NCBI GenBank assembly: GCA_900321965.1
Contig: ONYA01000002.1
Span: 61,833 to 125,832, forward strand
Length of the DNA: 64,000 nucleotides
DNA from: an uncultured Prevotellaceae bacterium
GTDB taxonomy: Bacteria; Bacteroidota; Bacteroidia; Bacteroidales; Bacteroidaceae
Direction: 5' to 3'
In this document: piece after piece, positions 37,693 through 47,146 of the stretch
Numbering within the stretch: position 1 is the first letter of the stretch
How the letters are laid out: each line of letters starts with the position of its first letter
Position numbers and translations under genes: made by a program
The notes under the pieces: generated by a model
The model's input: the letters and a program-made list of their open reading frames with translations, nothing else
Told to the model about the DNA's origin: nothing
Database searches by the model: none

Positions 37693-38762
37693 AATGCTTC
37701 AATAAAACGGTCAAACATAAATTCTGTGTCAACAGGGCCGGAGCAGGCCTCGGGATGGAACTGTGAAGAGAACCAGGGATTCGTCTGATGACGGATGCCC
37801 TCGTTGGAACCGTCGTTCATATTCACGAACAGTTCGCGCCAGTCTTTACCCAACGTGGCGGCATCGACGGCATAGCCATGATTCTGCGAGGTAACGTAGC
37901 AGCGGTTGGTGCCTACCTCACGTACTGGCTGGTTGTGCGAACGGTGACCGTACTTCAGCTTATAGATGGTGGCACCGCCGGCCTTTGCCAGCAGCTGATT
38001 GCCCATACAGATACCGCAGATGGGCTTACGGCTCTGCGACATCTGCTTCCTGAGTATCTCAACGGCGGCGACACACTTGTCGGGGTCACCAGGACCGTTG
38101 GCCAGGAACAGTCCGTCGAACGACATATCGGTATAATCGTAATTCCAAGGTACACGGATAACCTCAACGCCACGGTCTACCAGACACCTGATGATGTTGG
38201 CCTTCACGCCACAGTCGACAAGCACAACCTTGTGACCGCCGCCTTCGTTATAGTGGACAACATCCTTGCAGCTGACGCGCTCTACCCAGTTGACAGCGCC
38301 GTAGTCTTCTTCAGCCGCAGTTTCTTCTATGCCCTCGAACACCAGGCGCCCCATCATGACACCATGCTCACGCAGCACCTTTGTCAGCTGGCGCGTGTCA
38401 ATGCCCGTCACACCTGGCACCTGCTCACGCTTCAGCCAGTCGCCCAGGCTCTCCACAGCATTCCAATGCGAGAACTGTTCGGTATAGTCGCCCACAATAA
38501 TGGCCTGTGCATAGATGCGGTCGCTCTCCATAAACGTGGGCAGACCATTCTGCTCAAACGTGAACGGCGGCACACCGTAGTTACCCACTAACGGAAAAGT
38601 CAGCGTCAGCAACTGACCCGCGTATGAGGGGTCGGTCAGCGACTCGGGATAGCCCATCATCGCCGTGTTGAACACCACTTCTCCTGCCACCGGCTTTTCG
38701 TAGCCGAAGCTTTCTCCGTGAAATTCTGTTCCGTCCTGAAGGACGAGTGTTACTTTCTTCAT
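37689..38762 (-). CDS. carA: Carbamoyl-phosphate synthase, small (glutaminase) subunit
   Basis: 357 residues. An N-terminal CPSase small-chain domain is followed by a class I glutamine amidotransferase domain with the nucleophile Cys in CGICMGNQLLA and the His-Glu pair in FHPEACSG. The GNQ following the cysteine replaces the more usual GHQ; that His is not part of the triad, so activity should be kept. It lies 58 bp after glmS across a terminator-like hairpin and overlaps carB. Confidence 0.96.
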   Translation of the reverse strand: MKKVTLVLQDGTEFHGESFGYEKPVAGEVVFNTAMMGYPESLTDPSYAGQLLTLTFPLVGNYGVPPFTFEQNGLPTFMESDRIYAQAIIVGDYTEQFSHWNAVESLGDWLKREQVPGVTGIDTRQLTKVLREHGVMMGRLVFEGIEETAAEEDYGAVNWVERVSCKDVVHYNEGGGHKVVLVDCGVKANIIRCLVDRGVEVIRVPWNYDYTDMSFDGLFLANGPGDPDKCVAAVEILRKQMSQSRKPICGICMGNQLLAKAGGATIYKLKYGHRSHNQPVREVGTNRCYVTSQNHGYAVDAATLGKDWRELFVNMNDGSNEGIRHQTNPWFSSQFHPEACSGPVDTEFMFDRFIEAL

Positions 38763-38781
38763 TGTCTTCTTTTTACACTAT

Positions 38782-38815
38782 AAAAAAGGCGAAACGTCAA
38801 TAAAACGAATCGCCC
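38782..38815 (-). terminator. Terminator-like hairpin between glmS and carA
   Basis: On the minus strand a GGCGA/TCGCC stem (38788-38792 with 38810-38814), extended inside by an ACG/CGT pairing, is followed by a run of six T. No clear carA promoter lies downstream of it, so some read-through from glmS into carAB is likely. Confidence 0.65.
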
Positions 38816-38820
38816 TTAGA

Positions 38821-40665
38821 TTATTCAACAGTCACAGACTTTGCCAAGTTTCTTGGTTGGTCAACGTCTTTTCCTTTGCAGACAGCCACGTGATAGGCCA
38901 ACAGCTGCAGGGGTATCGTAGCCACTAACGGTTCCAGACACTCCAACACATCAGGCAGCTCTATCACCTCGTCGGCAATCTTAGAGATGACATTGTCACC
39001 CTTGGATACGAGGGCAATGACTCTCCCCTGCCGAGCCTTGATTTCCTGTATGTTCGACAGCACCTTCTCATACATGGCATTATGAGTGGCAATGACCACA
39101 ACGGGCATATCGCTATCGATAAGTGCGATAGGGCCGTGCTTCATCTCTGCTGCAGGGTATCCCTCAGCGTGGATATAGGAGATCTCCTTCAGTTTCAAGG
39201 CACCCTCCAAGGCTACCGGGTATGAATACCCACGACCTAAATAGAGGAAGTTATGTGCATAAGTAAAGGTACGCGCGAGGTCGGCCACCTTGTCATTGGT
39301 CTTCAGCACCTCACGGATTTTGTCGGGAATCTCGCTCAAGCCCTTCACAATGCGCAGGTACTCATCGCGGTTGACAGTACCCTTGGCCTCGCCCATTGCC
39401 AAAGCGATCATCGTCAGCACCGTGACCTGACCGGTAAAGGCCTTGGTTGATGCCACACCAATCTCAGGACCGACGTGGATGTATGTGCCGGTATCGGTGG
39501 CACGGGGAATTGATGAGCCAATGGCATTGCACACACCATAGATAAAGGCACCACGCTCCTTAGCCAGTTGCACGGCTGCCAACGTATCGGCTGTCTCACC
39601 GCTCTGACTAATGGCAATGACAACGTCGCCTCGGCCAACCACAGGATTACGATAGCGGAACTCCGAGGCATACTCCACCTCAACGGGTATGCGGCACAGC
39701 GACTCAATCAACTGCTTGCCGATAAGTCCCGCATGCCAACTGGTACCACAGGCTACAATGAGCACGCGCTTAGCATCGAGCAACTGACGACGGTGGTCAA
39801 TGAGTGCTGAAAGTGTCACGTGGTCAGCTTCAACATTCACGCGACCTCGCATACAGTTGGTGAGACACTCGGGCTGCTCAAAGATTTCCTTCAGCATGAA
39901 ATGCTCGTAGCCACCCTTCTCTATTTGGCCAAGGTCAATGTCAACAGTCTTGATGTTCAGTTCCTGCTCCTGGCCGAGAAGACTCATGATATGAAGATCC
40001 TCGCCACGACGAATAACGGCGATATTACCGTCTTCCAGGTAAACCACCTTGTCAGTATATTCCACAATGGGGCTGGCATCAGAGCCGAGGAAGAACTCGT
40101 CCTCACCGATACCCACCACCAACGGACTCTGCTTACGGGCGGCAATAATCTGGTTAGGATCATTCTTGTCAAGAATAGCGATGGCATAGGCACCAATAAC
40201 CTGGTACAAAGCCACCTGCACCGCCTCCAACAACGACAGATGCTTGTTAATGGTAATATATTCAATCAGCTGAATGAGAACCTCGGTATCCGTGTCACTC
40301 ACAAAGTGAACACCTTTCTCAATCAGCTTTGCCTTAATCTCAGCATAGTTTTCAATAATACCATTATGGATAATAGCCAGATTATGCGATTCAGAATAAT
40401 GCGGATGGGCATTGCGACTTGAAGGCTCGCCATGAGTAGCCCATCGTGTATGGGCTATTCCTATAGTACCACTGACATCCTTGTCGCTACAAAACTCACA
40501 GAGATTATCAACCTTACCTTTTGACTTGAAAACGCTCAAGTCGCCATTGTCATTAAGAAGTGCTACGCCAGCGCTATCGTAACCTCGATATTCGAGCCGG
40601 CGAAGTCCTTTTATCAGAATGGGATATGCCTCCTTCTTACCAATATATCCAACAATTCCGCACAT
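38821..40665 (-). CDS. glmS: Glutamine-fructose-6-phosphate aminotransferase
   Basis: 614 residues; makes glucosamine-6-phosphate, the entry to peptidoglycan and LPS amino sugars. The glutaminase domain starts with the catalytic Cys2 (MCGIVGYIG) and has TRWATHG and the HNGIIENYAEIK motif; two SIS domains follow, with ACGTSWHAG and SQSGETADT, and it ends DQPRNLAKSVTVE. The leader is about 25 nt, so there is no glmS ribozyme. It has its own strong promoter. Confidence 0.97.
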   Translation of the reverse strand: MCGIVGYIGKKEAYPILIKGLRRLEYRGYDSAGVALLNDNGDLSVFKSKGKVDNLCEFCSDKDVSGTIGIAHTRWATHGEPSSRNAHPHYSESHNLAIIHNGIIENYAEIKAKLIEKGVHFVSDTDTEVLIQLIEYITINKHLSLLEAVQVALYQVIGAYAIAILDKNDPNQIIAARKQSPLVVGIGEDEFFLGSDASPIVEYTDKVVYLEDGNIAVIRRGEDLHIMSLLGQEQELNIKTVDIDLGQIEKGGYEHFMLKEIFEQPECLTNCMRGRVNVEADHVTLSALIDHRRQLLDAKRVLIVACGTSWHAGLIGKQLIESLCRIPVEVEYASEFRYRNPVVGRGDVVIAISQSGETADTLAAVQLAKERGAFIYGVCNAIGSSIPRATDTGTYIHVGPEIGVASTKAFTGQVTVLTMIALAMGEAKGTVNRDEYLRIVKGLSEIPDKIREVLKTNDKVADLARTFTYAHNFLYLGRGYSYPVALEGALKLKEISYIHAEGYPAAEMKHGPIALIDSDMPVVVIATHNAMYEKVLSNIQEIKARQGRVIALVSKGDNVISKIADEVIELPDVLECLEPLVATIPLQLLAYHVAVCKGKDVDQPRNLAKSVTVE

Positions 40666-40694
40666 CTTGTATCATGTTTGTGTTATCTGGGGTG

Positions 40695-40726
40695 CAAAGG
40701 TACGGCAAAAAATCCGTTCTGCCAAA
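40695..40726 (-). promoter_or_regulatory. Promoter of glmS
   Basis: On the minus strand, TTTG (40723-40726) and TACCTTTG (40695-40702) are separated by exactly 20 nt, about 30 bp before the start. Confidence 0.8.
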
Positions 40727-40752
40727 AAAGTATTTAAAAAAGTTTTATGACA

Positions 40753-40790
40753 CGAAAAAAAAGCCCCCGTACAAGGCTGTACGAGGGCTT
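40753..40790 (-). terminator. Intrinsic terminator of the complex I operon
   Basis: Reading the minus strand, a 13-bp stem with one mismatch (40778-40790 with 40761-40773, 4-nt loop) is followed by a run of about six to eight T. It lies 24 bp after the nuoN stop. Confidence 0.85.
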
Positions 40791-40813
40791 ATATCGAAAG
40801 GACGTGAAGAGTG

Positions 40814-42265
40814 TTACATAGTAGCTGCTGCTATCCAGTCGTAGATGCAAGAGACGATGCCAAAGGCAACGATGCCTGCAGTACAGAGAGCGAGGGCAAA
40901 CTTGGTGTTGCAGTCGCTCTGGAAGGTGGGCAGCGGCGTGGTGGTCTTCTTGATGTACATGGCCTTGACGATGAGCAGGTAGTAGTACAGCGACACTACG
41001 GTGTTGATCAAGGCGATGAAGACGACGAGATAGACCCAGAACGGGTCGGCCTCGTGACCTCCGACGGCAGCCATGAAGACGAAGAACTTCGAGAACATAC
41101 CTGCGAACGGAGGAATACCGGCCAGCGAGAACAGAGCCAGCGTCATCAGGAACGACAGGCGGGGGTTGGTCTCGTAGAAGCCGTTATAGGCAGCCATGTC
41201 GGTACGTCCATTATTGTTCTGCTCAACGACGCTGATGACCGAGAAGACGGCCATGTTGGCTACGACGTAGACGAGTACGTAGTAGGTCAATGCTGTGGCA
41301 CCTACCTGCGAGTTGCCGAGGGCAGCCAGCATGATATAGCCTGCCTGTGAAATTGACGAGAAGGCCATGAAACGCTTGAGCTCTGACTGGCGGATAGCGA
41401 AGAGGTTACCAACGGTGATAGTCAGCATGATGATGATGCCGAGCATGAGCGTCCACTGCTCAACTAACGGGCCGAAGACCTTGGTGAGGATGATGAACGC
41501 AGCGAGTGCAGCAGCACCCTTCGAGACGACGCTCAGATAACCGGTGACGGGCGTGGGAGCTCCCTGATAGGTGTCGGCCGTCCAGAAGTGGAAGGGCACG
41601 AGTGAGAGCTTGAAGCCCAGACCGCTGAAGAAGAACACGAGTCCGGCTACGGGCAGGAGCATCTGGTCAGTGAAAGGATTGATGGCAGCGAGCACGCGGG
41701 CAATGTCACCAAAGTAGAGTGTGCCGGCAGCTGCGTAGACGAGCGAGATGCCATAGAGCATGACGCCGCTTGAGAACGTAGCCGTCAGGATATACTTGGC
41801 GGCAGCCTCGGCACTCTCTTTCTTACGCTTGTCGAGAGCCACAAGGCAGGCCATAGGCACAGAGGCGGTCTCGAGTCCCAGGAAGAACATGAGGAAGTTG
41901 CCTGACGAGATCATCATAAACATGCCGAGCAGCGTCGAGATAATGAGTTCGTAGAACTCGCCGACGGTCTGCTGGCCCTCACGCTCCAACCAGGGCTGTG
42001 CCATGATGCAGACGATGATGGTGCCGGCAGTCAGGATGACCTTCATGACGTTGGCCATCTCAGTGGTATAATAGAGTCCGCCGAAAGCCATCGTGGGTTC
42101 AGCCAGGGCGCTGGCGGCCAGGGGCAACAGCAACAGCAGGGTCGACAGGATGCCCAGCGTCTTCACCTTCTTGTTGTTGCAAAACAGGTCGGCGAAGAAC
42201 ACAATAAGCAGGACGACAACAAGCGCTGCCTCGGGAATCATTTCAAGAAATTGATCGTAATTCAT
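40814..42265 (-). CDS. nuoN: NADH-quinone oxidoreductase subunit N
   Basis: 483 residues, almost entirely membrane helices (about 14). Proton-pumping antiporter-like subunit of complex I, with the conserved proton_antipo region (FFFSGLGFKLSLVPFHFW, where the Lys and His are typical). It is the last gene of the operon and is followed by a terminator. It is 21 bp after nuoM. Confidence 0.94.
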   Translation of the reverse strand: MNYDQFLEMIPEAALVVVLLIVFFADLFCNNKKVKTLGILSTLLLLLPLAASALAEPTMAFGGLYYTTEMANVMKVILTAGTIIVCIMAQPWLEREGQQTVGEFYELIISTLLGMFMMISSGNFLMFFLGLETASVPMACLVALDKRKKESAEAAAKYILTATFSSGVMLYGISLVYAAAGTLYFGDIARVLAAINPFTDQMLLPVAGLVFFFSGLGFKLSLVPFHFWTADTYQGAPTPVTGYLSVVSKGAAALAAFIILTKVFGPLVEQWTLMLGIIIMLTITVGNLFAIRQSELKRFMAFSSISQAGYIMLAALGNSQVGATALTYYVLVYVVANMAVFSVISVVEQNNNGRTDMAAYNGFYETNPRLSFLMTLALFSLAGIPPFAGMFSKFFVFMAAVGGHEADPFWVYLVVFIALINTVVSLYYYLLIVKAMYIKKTTTPLPTFQSDCNTKFALALCTAGIVAFGIVSCIYDWIAAATM

Positions 42266-42286
42266 ATCTTTCAGTCCTCCTATTGT

Positions 42287-43771
42287 TTACATATTAATAT
42301 TGTTAAGAATGGGTATCACGGCGTCGTTGATGACGTTAGAAGCCCAGAAGGGGAACGTACCGAGACCGGCAACACAGAAGATGAGGCAGCCGACGGCGAG
42401 ACGCTCGTCCCACGTAGCATCGGTCAGCTTCAGATAGTGAGGGTCGCTAACCTCGCCATACAGGATCTTACCGACAAGACGCAGGATGTAGACGGCGGTG
42501 ATGACCACCGACGTACAGGCGATGACGGTGCAGGCACGATGGAAAAGGTCAGCATTCTCGAACGAGCCGACGAAAATGGTCATCTCAGCCACGAAGCCTG
42601 AGAAGAACGGCAGTCCGAGGTTGGCCAGACCGGCGAGCACATAGCCAACGGCGAGGAAGGGCATAATCTTCATCAGACCACCCAGACGGCGCACGTCACG
42701 GGTATGGGTGCGGCCGTAGATCATACCGATGAGGGCAAAGAAGAGGGCCGTCATCAAACCGTGCGACAGCATCTGCAGGATGGCACCCGTAGCAGCGGTC
42801 TTGGTCATCATCAGCAGGGCAAAGAGCACGAGGCCGCAATGCGAGACTGACGAGTAGGCATTGATGTACTTCAGGTCGGTCTGCACGCAGGCTGAGAGAG
42901 CACCGTAGACCACCGAGATAGTTGTCAGGATAAGGAATATCCACGACAGCTCCTGGGCAGCTTCAGGTAGCAGGTACATAGCCACGCGGAAGCAGCCGTA
43001 GCCACCGAGCTTCATCAGCACGCCGGCGTGCAGCATAGACACAGCCGTGGGGGCCGAAGCATGACCGTCGGGAGACCATGTGTGGAACGGGAAGAGGGCA
43101 CCCAACACACCGAAACCGATGAAGATGAAGGGGAAGAACGCCTTCTGCATATCGACGGGGATGTTGTGCATAGCGGCTATCTCGTTGACATTCATCGTCG
43201 TAGCACCCGAGAAGAAGTAGATGCCGAGAATGCCGATGATAAGCAGAGCCGAGCCGCCCATCAGCATCAGCGTCAGCTTCATGGCAGCGTACTCCTTGGC
43301 ACCACTACCCCAGACACCTATCAGCAGGTACATCGGGATGAGAGCCACCTCGTAGAACATGAACATGGTGAACATATCGGTACAGATGAAGAAACCGTAG
43401 ACACCCGTCGACAGGAGGGTGAACCAGAGGAAGTACTCCTTGGTCAACGGCTTCAGCTGCCACGAGGCAAACGTGCCAGTAAACACGATGATGCTCGAGA
43501 GCAGCAGCATGACGACAGAGATGCCGTCGACACCGACGCTATAGGCAATATTCAGCGGCTTGAACCACGGGGTCGAGGCCGTCAGCAGCATCACGTCGGT
43601 ATTGCCGCCAGCACGCTGCTGGATGAAATATATTGTCAGCCAAATGGAGAGGGCGAGCAACGCCGTAGAGCCTGCCACCATCACGCCACGTACCTGATAG
43701 AGATTCTTGGCGAGCCATAGACCAGCCAGCATCAGGACGGGAATCAGAACGAATAAACTTAATATATTCAT
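42287..43771 (-). CDS. nuoM: NADH-quinone oxidoreductase subunit M
   Basis: 494 residues, about 14 membrane helices. Antiporter-like proton channel of complex I, with the conserved Glu in FMFYEVALIPMYLLIG and FPFHTWSPDGHASAPT. The start at 43771 follows a four-unit CGTTATTA tandem array that occupies the gap after nuoL. Confidence 0.94.
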   Translation of the reverse strand: MNILSLFVLIPVLMLAGLWLAKNLYQVRGVMVAGSTALLALSIWLTIYFIQQRAGGNTDVMLLTASTPWFKPLNIAYSVGVDGISVVMLLLSSIIVFTGTFASWQLKPLTKEYFLWFTLLSTGVYGFFICTDMFTMFMFYEVALIPMYLLIGVWGSGAKEYAAMKLTLMLMGGSALLIIGILGIYFFSGATTMNVNEIAAMHNIPVDMQKAFFPFIFIGFGVLGALFPFHTWSPDGHASAPTAVSMLHAGVLMKLGGYGCFRVAMYLLPEAAQELSWIFLILTTISVVYGALSACVQTDLKYINAYSSVSHCGLVLFALLMMTKTAATGAILQMLSHGLMTALFFALIGMIYGRTHTRDVRRLGGLMKIMPFLAVGYVLAGLANLGLPFFSGFVAEMTIFVGSFENADLFHRACTVIACTSVVITAVYILRLVGKILYGEVSDPHYLKLTDATWDERLAVGCLIFCVAGLGTFPFWASNVINDAVIPILNNINM

Positions 43772-43774
43772 TGT

Positions 43775-43806
43775 CGTTATTACGTTATATCGTTATTACG
43801 TTATTA
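43775..43806. repeat. Octamer tandem repeat between nuoL and nuoM
   Basis: CGTTATTA occurs four times in tandem (43775, 43783 with two changed bases, 43791, 43799). It fills the 32-bp gap and includes the nuoL stop codon. It covers the leader of nuoM, so unit number would change the distance to the nuoM start. Confidence 0.8.
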
Positions 43807-45795
43807 CAGCGCTATTAAAATAAGCGTCAGTGCCACAGCACCGGTGAGGAACCAGACAGCATACTGACGGACATCGCCACTCTGCCAGGGACGGAGCGAC
43901 TCGCCGGCCTCGTTGGCTCCCCAGGCTGCGAAGTTGAACGTGCCGTCGATGACGTGACGGTCGAACCAGGCAATGGGGCGGCTGACACAGGCAAAGATCA
44001 CCTTGTGGGTGACGAACTGCCAGATCTCGTCCTGATAGAAACGCTTGTAGGCAGCCTGCCAGAGACCGGGCAACGTCTGCTTCAGACGGTCGGCAATGGG
44101 CTGCTGCTCACCCTTATAGATATAGGTAGCCAGGCAGATGCTGCAGATGGCTATCACAGTGCTGACGGCGGCTACGGTAGCATCGAAGTGGATGGTGTAG
44201 TCGTGGCCGTCGGCTGATACGAACGAACCGAAGGAACCGCCCCAGCCGAGGAATCCGGCCAGCGTGGTGTAGATACCCACACCAACGGTGATAACCGAAA
44301 GCACAATCAGGGGAACGGTCATTGTCAGCGGAGCCTCGTGCGGCGTGTGGTGCTCATGCGCCTCCTTGTTCTCTGTTCCCCAGAAGATACCATAGTACAG
44401 GCGGAACATATAGAAGGCAGTCATAGCGGCGATACCCGTCATGATCCAGCCAACCACGGGGCTGTAGTTCATGCAGGCTGAGATAATCTCGTCCTTCGAG
44501 CTGAAGCCCGAGAAGAAGGGAATACCGGCTATAGCCAGACAGGAGATGAGGAACGTGATATGCGTAACGGGCATATACTTGCGCAGTCCACCCATCAGGG
44601 CCATCTCGTTCGAATGGACGGCATGGATGATACAACCGGCACCGAGGAACAAGCAAGCCTTGAACATAGCGTGAGTAAAGAGGTGGAACATACCAGCGAG
44701 ATAACCCACACTACCCGGATGCTCATGACCGGTCATCTGCTCAGTGCAGACGCCGAGGGCCACCATCATGAATGCAATCTGCGAGATGGTAGAGAAAGCG
44801 AGCACACGCTTGATATCGGTCTGGGCACAAGCCACAGCAGCAGCATAGAAAGCGGTAATGACACCCACCCAGACGATGATGGACATAGCGCTGGGGGCAT
44901 AGTCAATCCAGAGAGGGAACATACGGGCCACCTGATAGACACCAGCCACCACCATCGTAGCAGCATGGATAAGAGCCGACACAGGCGTCGGGCCCTCCAT
45001 AGCGTCGGGCAGCCAGATGTGCAACGGGAACATAGCCGACTTACCAGCACCGCCGATGAACATCAGCGTCAGGGCTGTTGGCAGTACGAAGACGCTGGCC
45101 GTCACGGCACGGGCTGCATCGCCGGCAATGAACGGCGTAGCACCCTGACCCATCACGATGTCGGCACCCTGACCGGCAAACGAGAACGAGAACGAACCCG
45201 TATAGTAGCCGAAGAGAAGAATACCCACCAGGAAGAATCCGTCGGCAAAGCGCGTCACGATGAATGCCTTCTTAGAGGCAGCCACAGCAGCGTGCAACGG
45301 GTAGTAGAAGCCGATGAGCAGGTAGCTGCTGACACCCACCATCTCCCAGAACATATACATCTGGAAAATGTTGGTAGCAACCACCAGGCCAAGCATCGAC
45401 ATCGAGAAGAGGCTCAGGAAAGCGTAGTAGCGCTGGAAGCCTTTCTCGCCGTGCATATAGCCGAAGGAATAGATGTGAACCATGAACGACACCGTCGTGA
45501 TGACCACAAGCATCATCACCGAGATGGGGTCGAGCAGGATGCCCATGTCGAAATGAAGGTCGCCCAAGGGCAGCCACGTCAGGTTATAGGGGACGATGGT
45601 CTGGTAGACGTCGTTCACGCGGTCGGCAGTAAAATACTGGAAAGCGCAGATGTACGACAGAACGGTGACCACGCCCAAGGTGCAGGTACCGATGAGGCCC
45701 GCCACCTTATGCGACATCTTCATGCCGAGCAGTCCCAGAACAAGGAACGACAGCATCGGCAGCAGAAGAATGAAAATTGTATATCCGTAATCCAT
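43804..45795 (-). CDS. nuoL: NADH-quinone oxidoreductase subunit L
   Basis: 663 residues from ATG 45795 (GTG 45801 is the alternative). Largest antiporter-like subunit, with about 16 membrane helices and a C-terminal long helix arm. The Glu in MFWEMVGVSSYLLIGF and the segment FPLHIWLPDAMEGPTPVSAL are intact. The stop codon lies in the octamer repeat. Confidence 0.95.
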   Translation of the reverse strand: MDYGYTIFILLLPMLSFLVLGLLGMKMSHKVAGLIGTCTLGVVTVLSYICAFQYFTADRVNDVYQTIVPYNLTWLPLGDLHFDMGILLDPISVMMLVVITTVSFMVHIYSFGYMHGEKGFQRYYAFLSLFSMSMLGLVVATNIFQMYMFWEMVGVSSYLLIGFYYPLHAAVAASKKAFIVTRFADGFFLVGILLFGYYTGSFSFSFAGQGADIVMGQGATPFIAGDAARAVTASVFVLPTALTLMFIGGAGKSAMFPLHIWLPDAMEGPTPVSALIHAATMVVAGVYQVARMFPLWIDYAPSAMSIIVWVGVITAFYAAAVACAQTDIKRVLAFSTISQIAFMMVALGVCTEQMTGHEHPGSVGYLAGMFHLFTHAMFKACLFLGAGCIIHAVHSNEMALMGGLRKYMPVTHITFLISCLAIAGIPFFSGFSSKDEIISACMNYSPVVGWIMTGIAAMTAFYMFRLYYGIFWGTENKEAHEHHTPHEAPLTMTVPLIVLSVITVGVGIYTTLAGFLGWGGSFGSFVSADGHDYTIHFDATVAAVSTVIAICSICLATYIYKGEQQPIADRLKQTLPGLWQAAYKRFYQDEIWQFVTHKVIFACVSRPIAWFDRHVIDGTFNFAAWGANEAGESLRPWQSGDVRQYAVWFLTGAVALTLILIAL

Positions 45796-45803
45796 AATCA
45801 CAC

Positions 45804-46112
45804 TTATCTTTTCATGTTAGTAATGCTGTCAACGGTGTCGCTCTTGAAGTTGCGATACACATTGAGGATGATGGCGATAGCCACAGCCGACTCTGCTGCC
45901 GACACACCGATAGAGAAGAGGGTCATGAAGAAACCTTCATCCAGGGCAGGGAACAGCAGGCGGTTGAAAGCCGCAAAGTTGATGTCGACGGCGTTGAGAA
46001 CCAGCTCAATGGAGATGAGCATGGCAATCAGGTTGCGACGGGTGACAAAGCCATAGACGCCGATAAAGAACAGTAGTGCTGAGAGCACGAAATAATATTG
46101 TACGGGTACCAT
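45804..46112 (-). CDS. nuoK: NADH-quinone oxidoreductase subunit K
   Basis: 102 residues with three membrane helices. It has the conserved membrane Glu (ISIELVLNAVDINF) and ESAVAIAIIL, which take part in proton transfer in complex I. It is 3 bp after nuoJ and 8 bp before the nuoL ATG. Confidence 0.94.
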   Translation of the reverse strand: MVPVQYYFVLSALLFFIGVYGFVTRRNLIAMLISIELVLNAVDINFAAFNRLLFPALDEGFFMTLFSIGVSAAESAVAIAIILNVYRNFKSDTVDSITNMKR

Positions 46113-46115
46113 AGC

Positions 46116-46586
46116 TTAATCCTCCTTAACTTTACGTGAAACAACCAGTGCGCCGATGATGCAGGCCAGCAGGAAGATACTGATGAACTCGAAGGGGAGC
46201 ACATACTGATACTTCTCGACTTCAGCAGCACGACAGATAAACTCGTTCTTCAGGAACACGAAGACGACGGTGGCCAGACCTACGACTGCCAACACAGCAG
46301 CGCCGGCAGCACGCGAGCACTTGATCTTCTCAACCATACCCTGAAGCGTGTGCTTAGAGACAAGCTGGATAGCGAAGACGTAGATCATCGTCACGCCACC
46401 GGCATAGACGGAAATCTGGGCAGCACCCAGATAGGTGTAATCGAGCAGGAAATAAAGACCTGCCACACCGAAAAGCACGAACAACATAAATGTTGCGGCC
46501 CGCATAATACGCTTCGTCGTCACACACATCACGGCAGAGCCGAGGATGACGACAGCTAAGATGCAAAACATGATGATATTTGCCAT
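46116..46586 (-). CDS. nuoJ: NADH-quinone oxidoreductase subunit J
   Basis: 156 residues, about five membrane helices. It includes the YLGAAQISVYAGGVTMIYVFA segment typical of NuoJ, whose pi-bulge helix drives the quinone-coupled change in complex I. It sits between nuoI and nuoK as usual. Confidence 0.93.
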   Translation of the reverse strand: MANIIMFCILAVVILGSAVMCVTTKRIMRAATFMLFVLFGVAGLYFLLDYTYLGAAQISVYAGGVTMIYVFAIQLVSKHTLQGMVEKIKCSRAAGAAVLAVVGLATVVFVFLKNEFICRAAEVEKYQYVLPFEFISIFLLACIIGALVVSRKVKED

Positions 46587-46592
46587 AGGTCT

Positions 46593-47138
46593 TTACTTGG
46601 TTTTAGTGTTAAACTTACCGACCTCGAAGGGTGCGCCACCGTCAAGCAGATGAGGCAGCGAACCGCCCTGGTACTGCTCCTTGTCGAGGTGAAGCACCAG
46701 TTTGGAGCGGTCGAACACGGCGTTCTCGAAATCGTTAGTGAACTCAATAGCGTCAAAGTTGCAGGCGTTGGTACAGAGCTGGCAGAACATACAGTCGCCA
46801 AGGTCGTACGCATAATCGTCGAGCACCTTCTTCTTCTTGCCCGTCTCGGGGTCTTCAGCCATGTGTGCCGTAATCTTGATGGTGCCGTTGGGACAGGCCT
46901 TCTCACAAAGCGTACAAGCCGTACACTTATAGGCGCCATTCTCGTCGCGCTTGAAGACAAGGCGGCCGCGGTGGCGCTTGGCCACATGGAGTGTGGTCTT
47001 GCGGTTCTCGGGATACTGCTCTGTAGACTTATTGGTGAAGAAGTCCTTCCAGTACTCCTTCCAGGTAATCTTCATACCTGTTGCCAGCGTCTTCAGGCCA
47101 TGCCCGATTTCTCCGAAATATCCTTTATTGTTTTCCAT
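46593..47138 (-). CDS. nuoI: NADH-quinone oxidoreductase subunit I (2x [4Fe-4S] ferredoxin)
   Basis: 181 residues. Two CxxCxxCxxxC clusters (CTACTLCEKAC and CMFCQLCTNAC) bind the N6a and N6b clusters that pass electrons to NuoB. It lacks the upstream NuoEFG partners in this operon, so its electron donor is likely a ferredoxin, flavodoxin or another soluble protein rather than NADH (inference). Confidence 0.95.
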   Translation of the reverse strand: MENNKGYFGEIGHGLKTLATGMKITWKEYWKDFFTNKSTEQYPENRKTTLHVAKRHRGRLVFKRDENGAYKCTACTLCEKACPNGTIKITAHMAEDPETGKKKKVLDDYAYDLGDCMFCQLCTNACNFDAIEFTNDFENAVFDRSKLVLHLDKEQYQGGSLPHLLDGGAPFEVGKFNTKTK

Positions 47139-47146
47139 TGCTATAC

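Noticed and set aside
37689-38762. Damaged amidotransferase site in CarA (GNQ in place of GHQ)
   Set aside because: The catalytic Cys and the later His-Glu pair are intact; the changed residue is not part of the triad and appears usual for this group.
40666-40702. glmS ribozyme
   Set aside because: The leader is about 25-30 nt, far too short for the ribozyme fold.
44560-46056. Long plus-strand open frame of 498 codons opposite nuoL/nuoK
   Set aside because: It lies antisense to clearly recognised complex I genes and is His/Glu/Arg-rich with no family motif; a shadow of codon bias.
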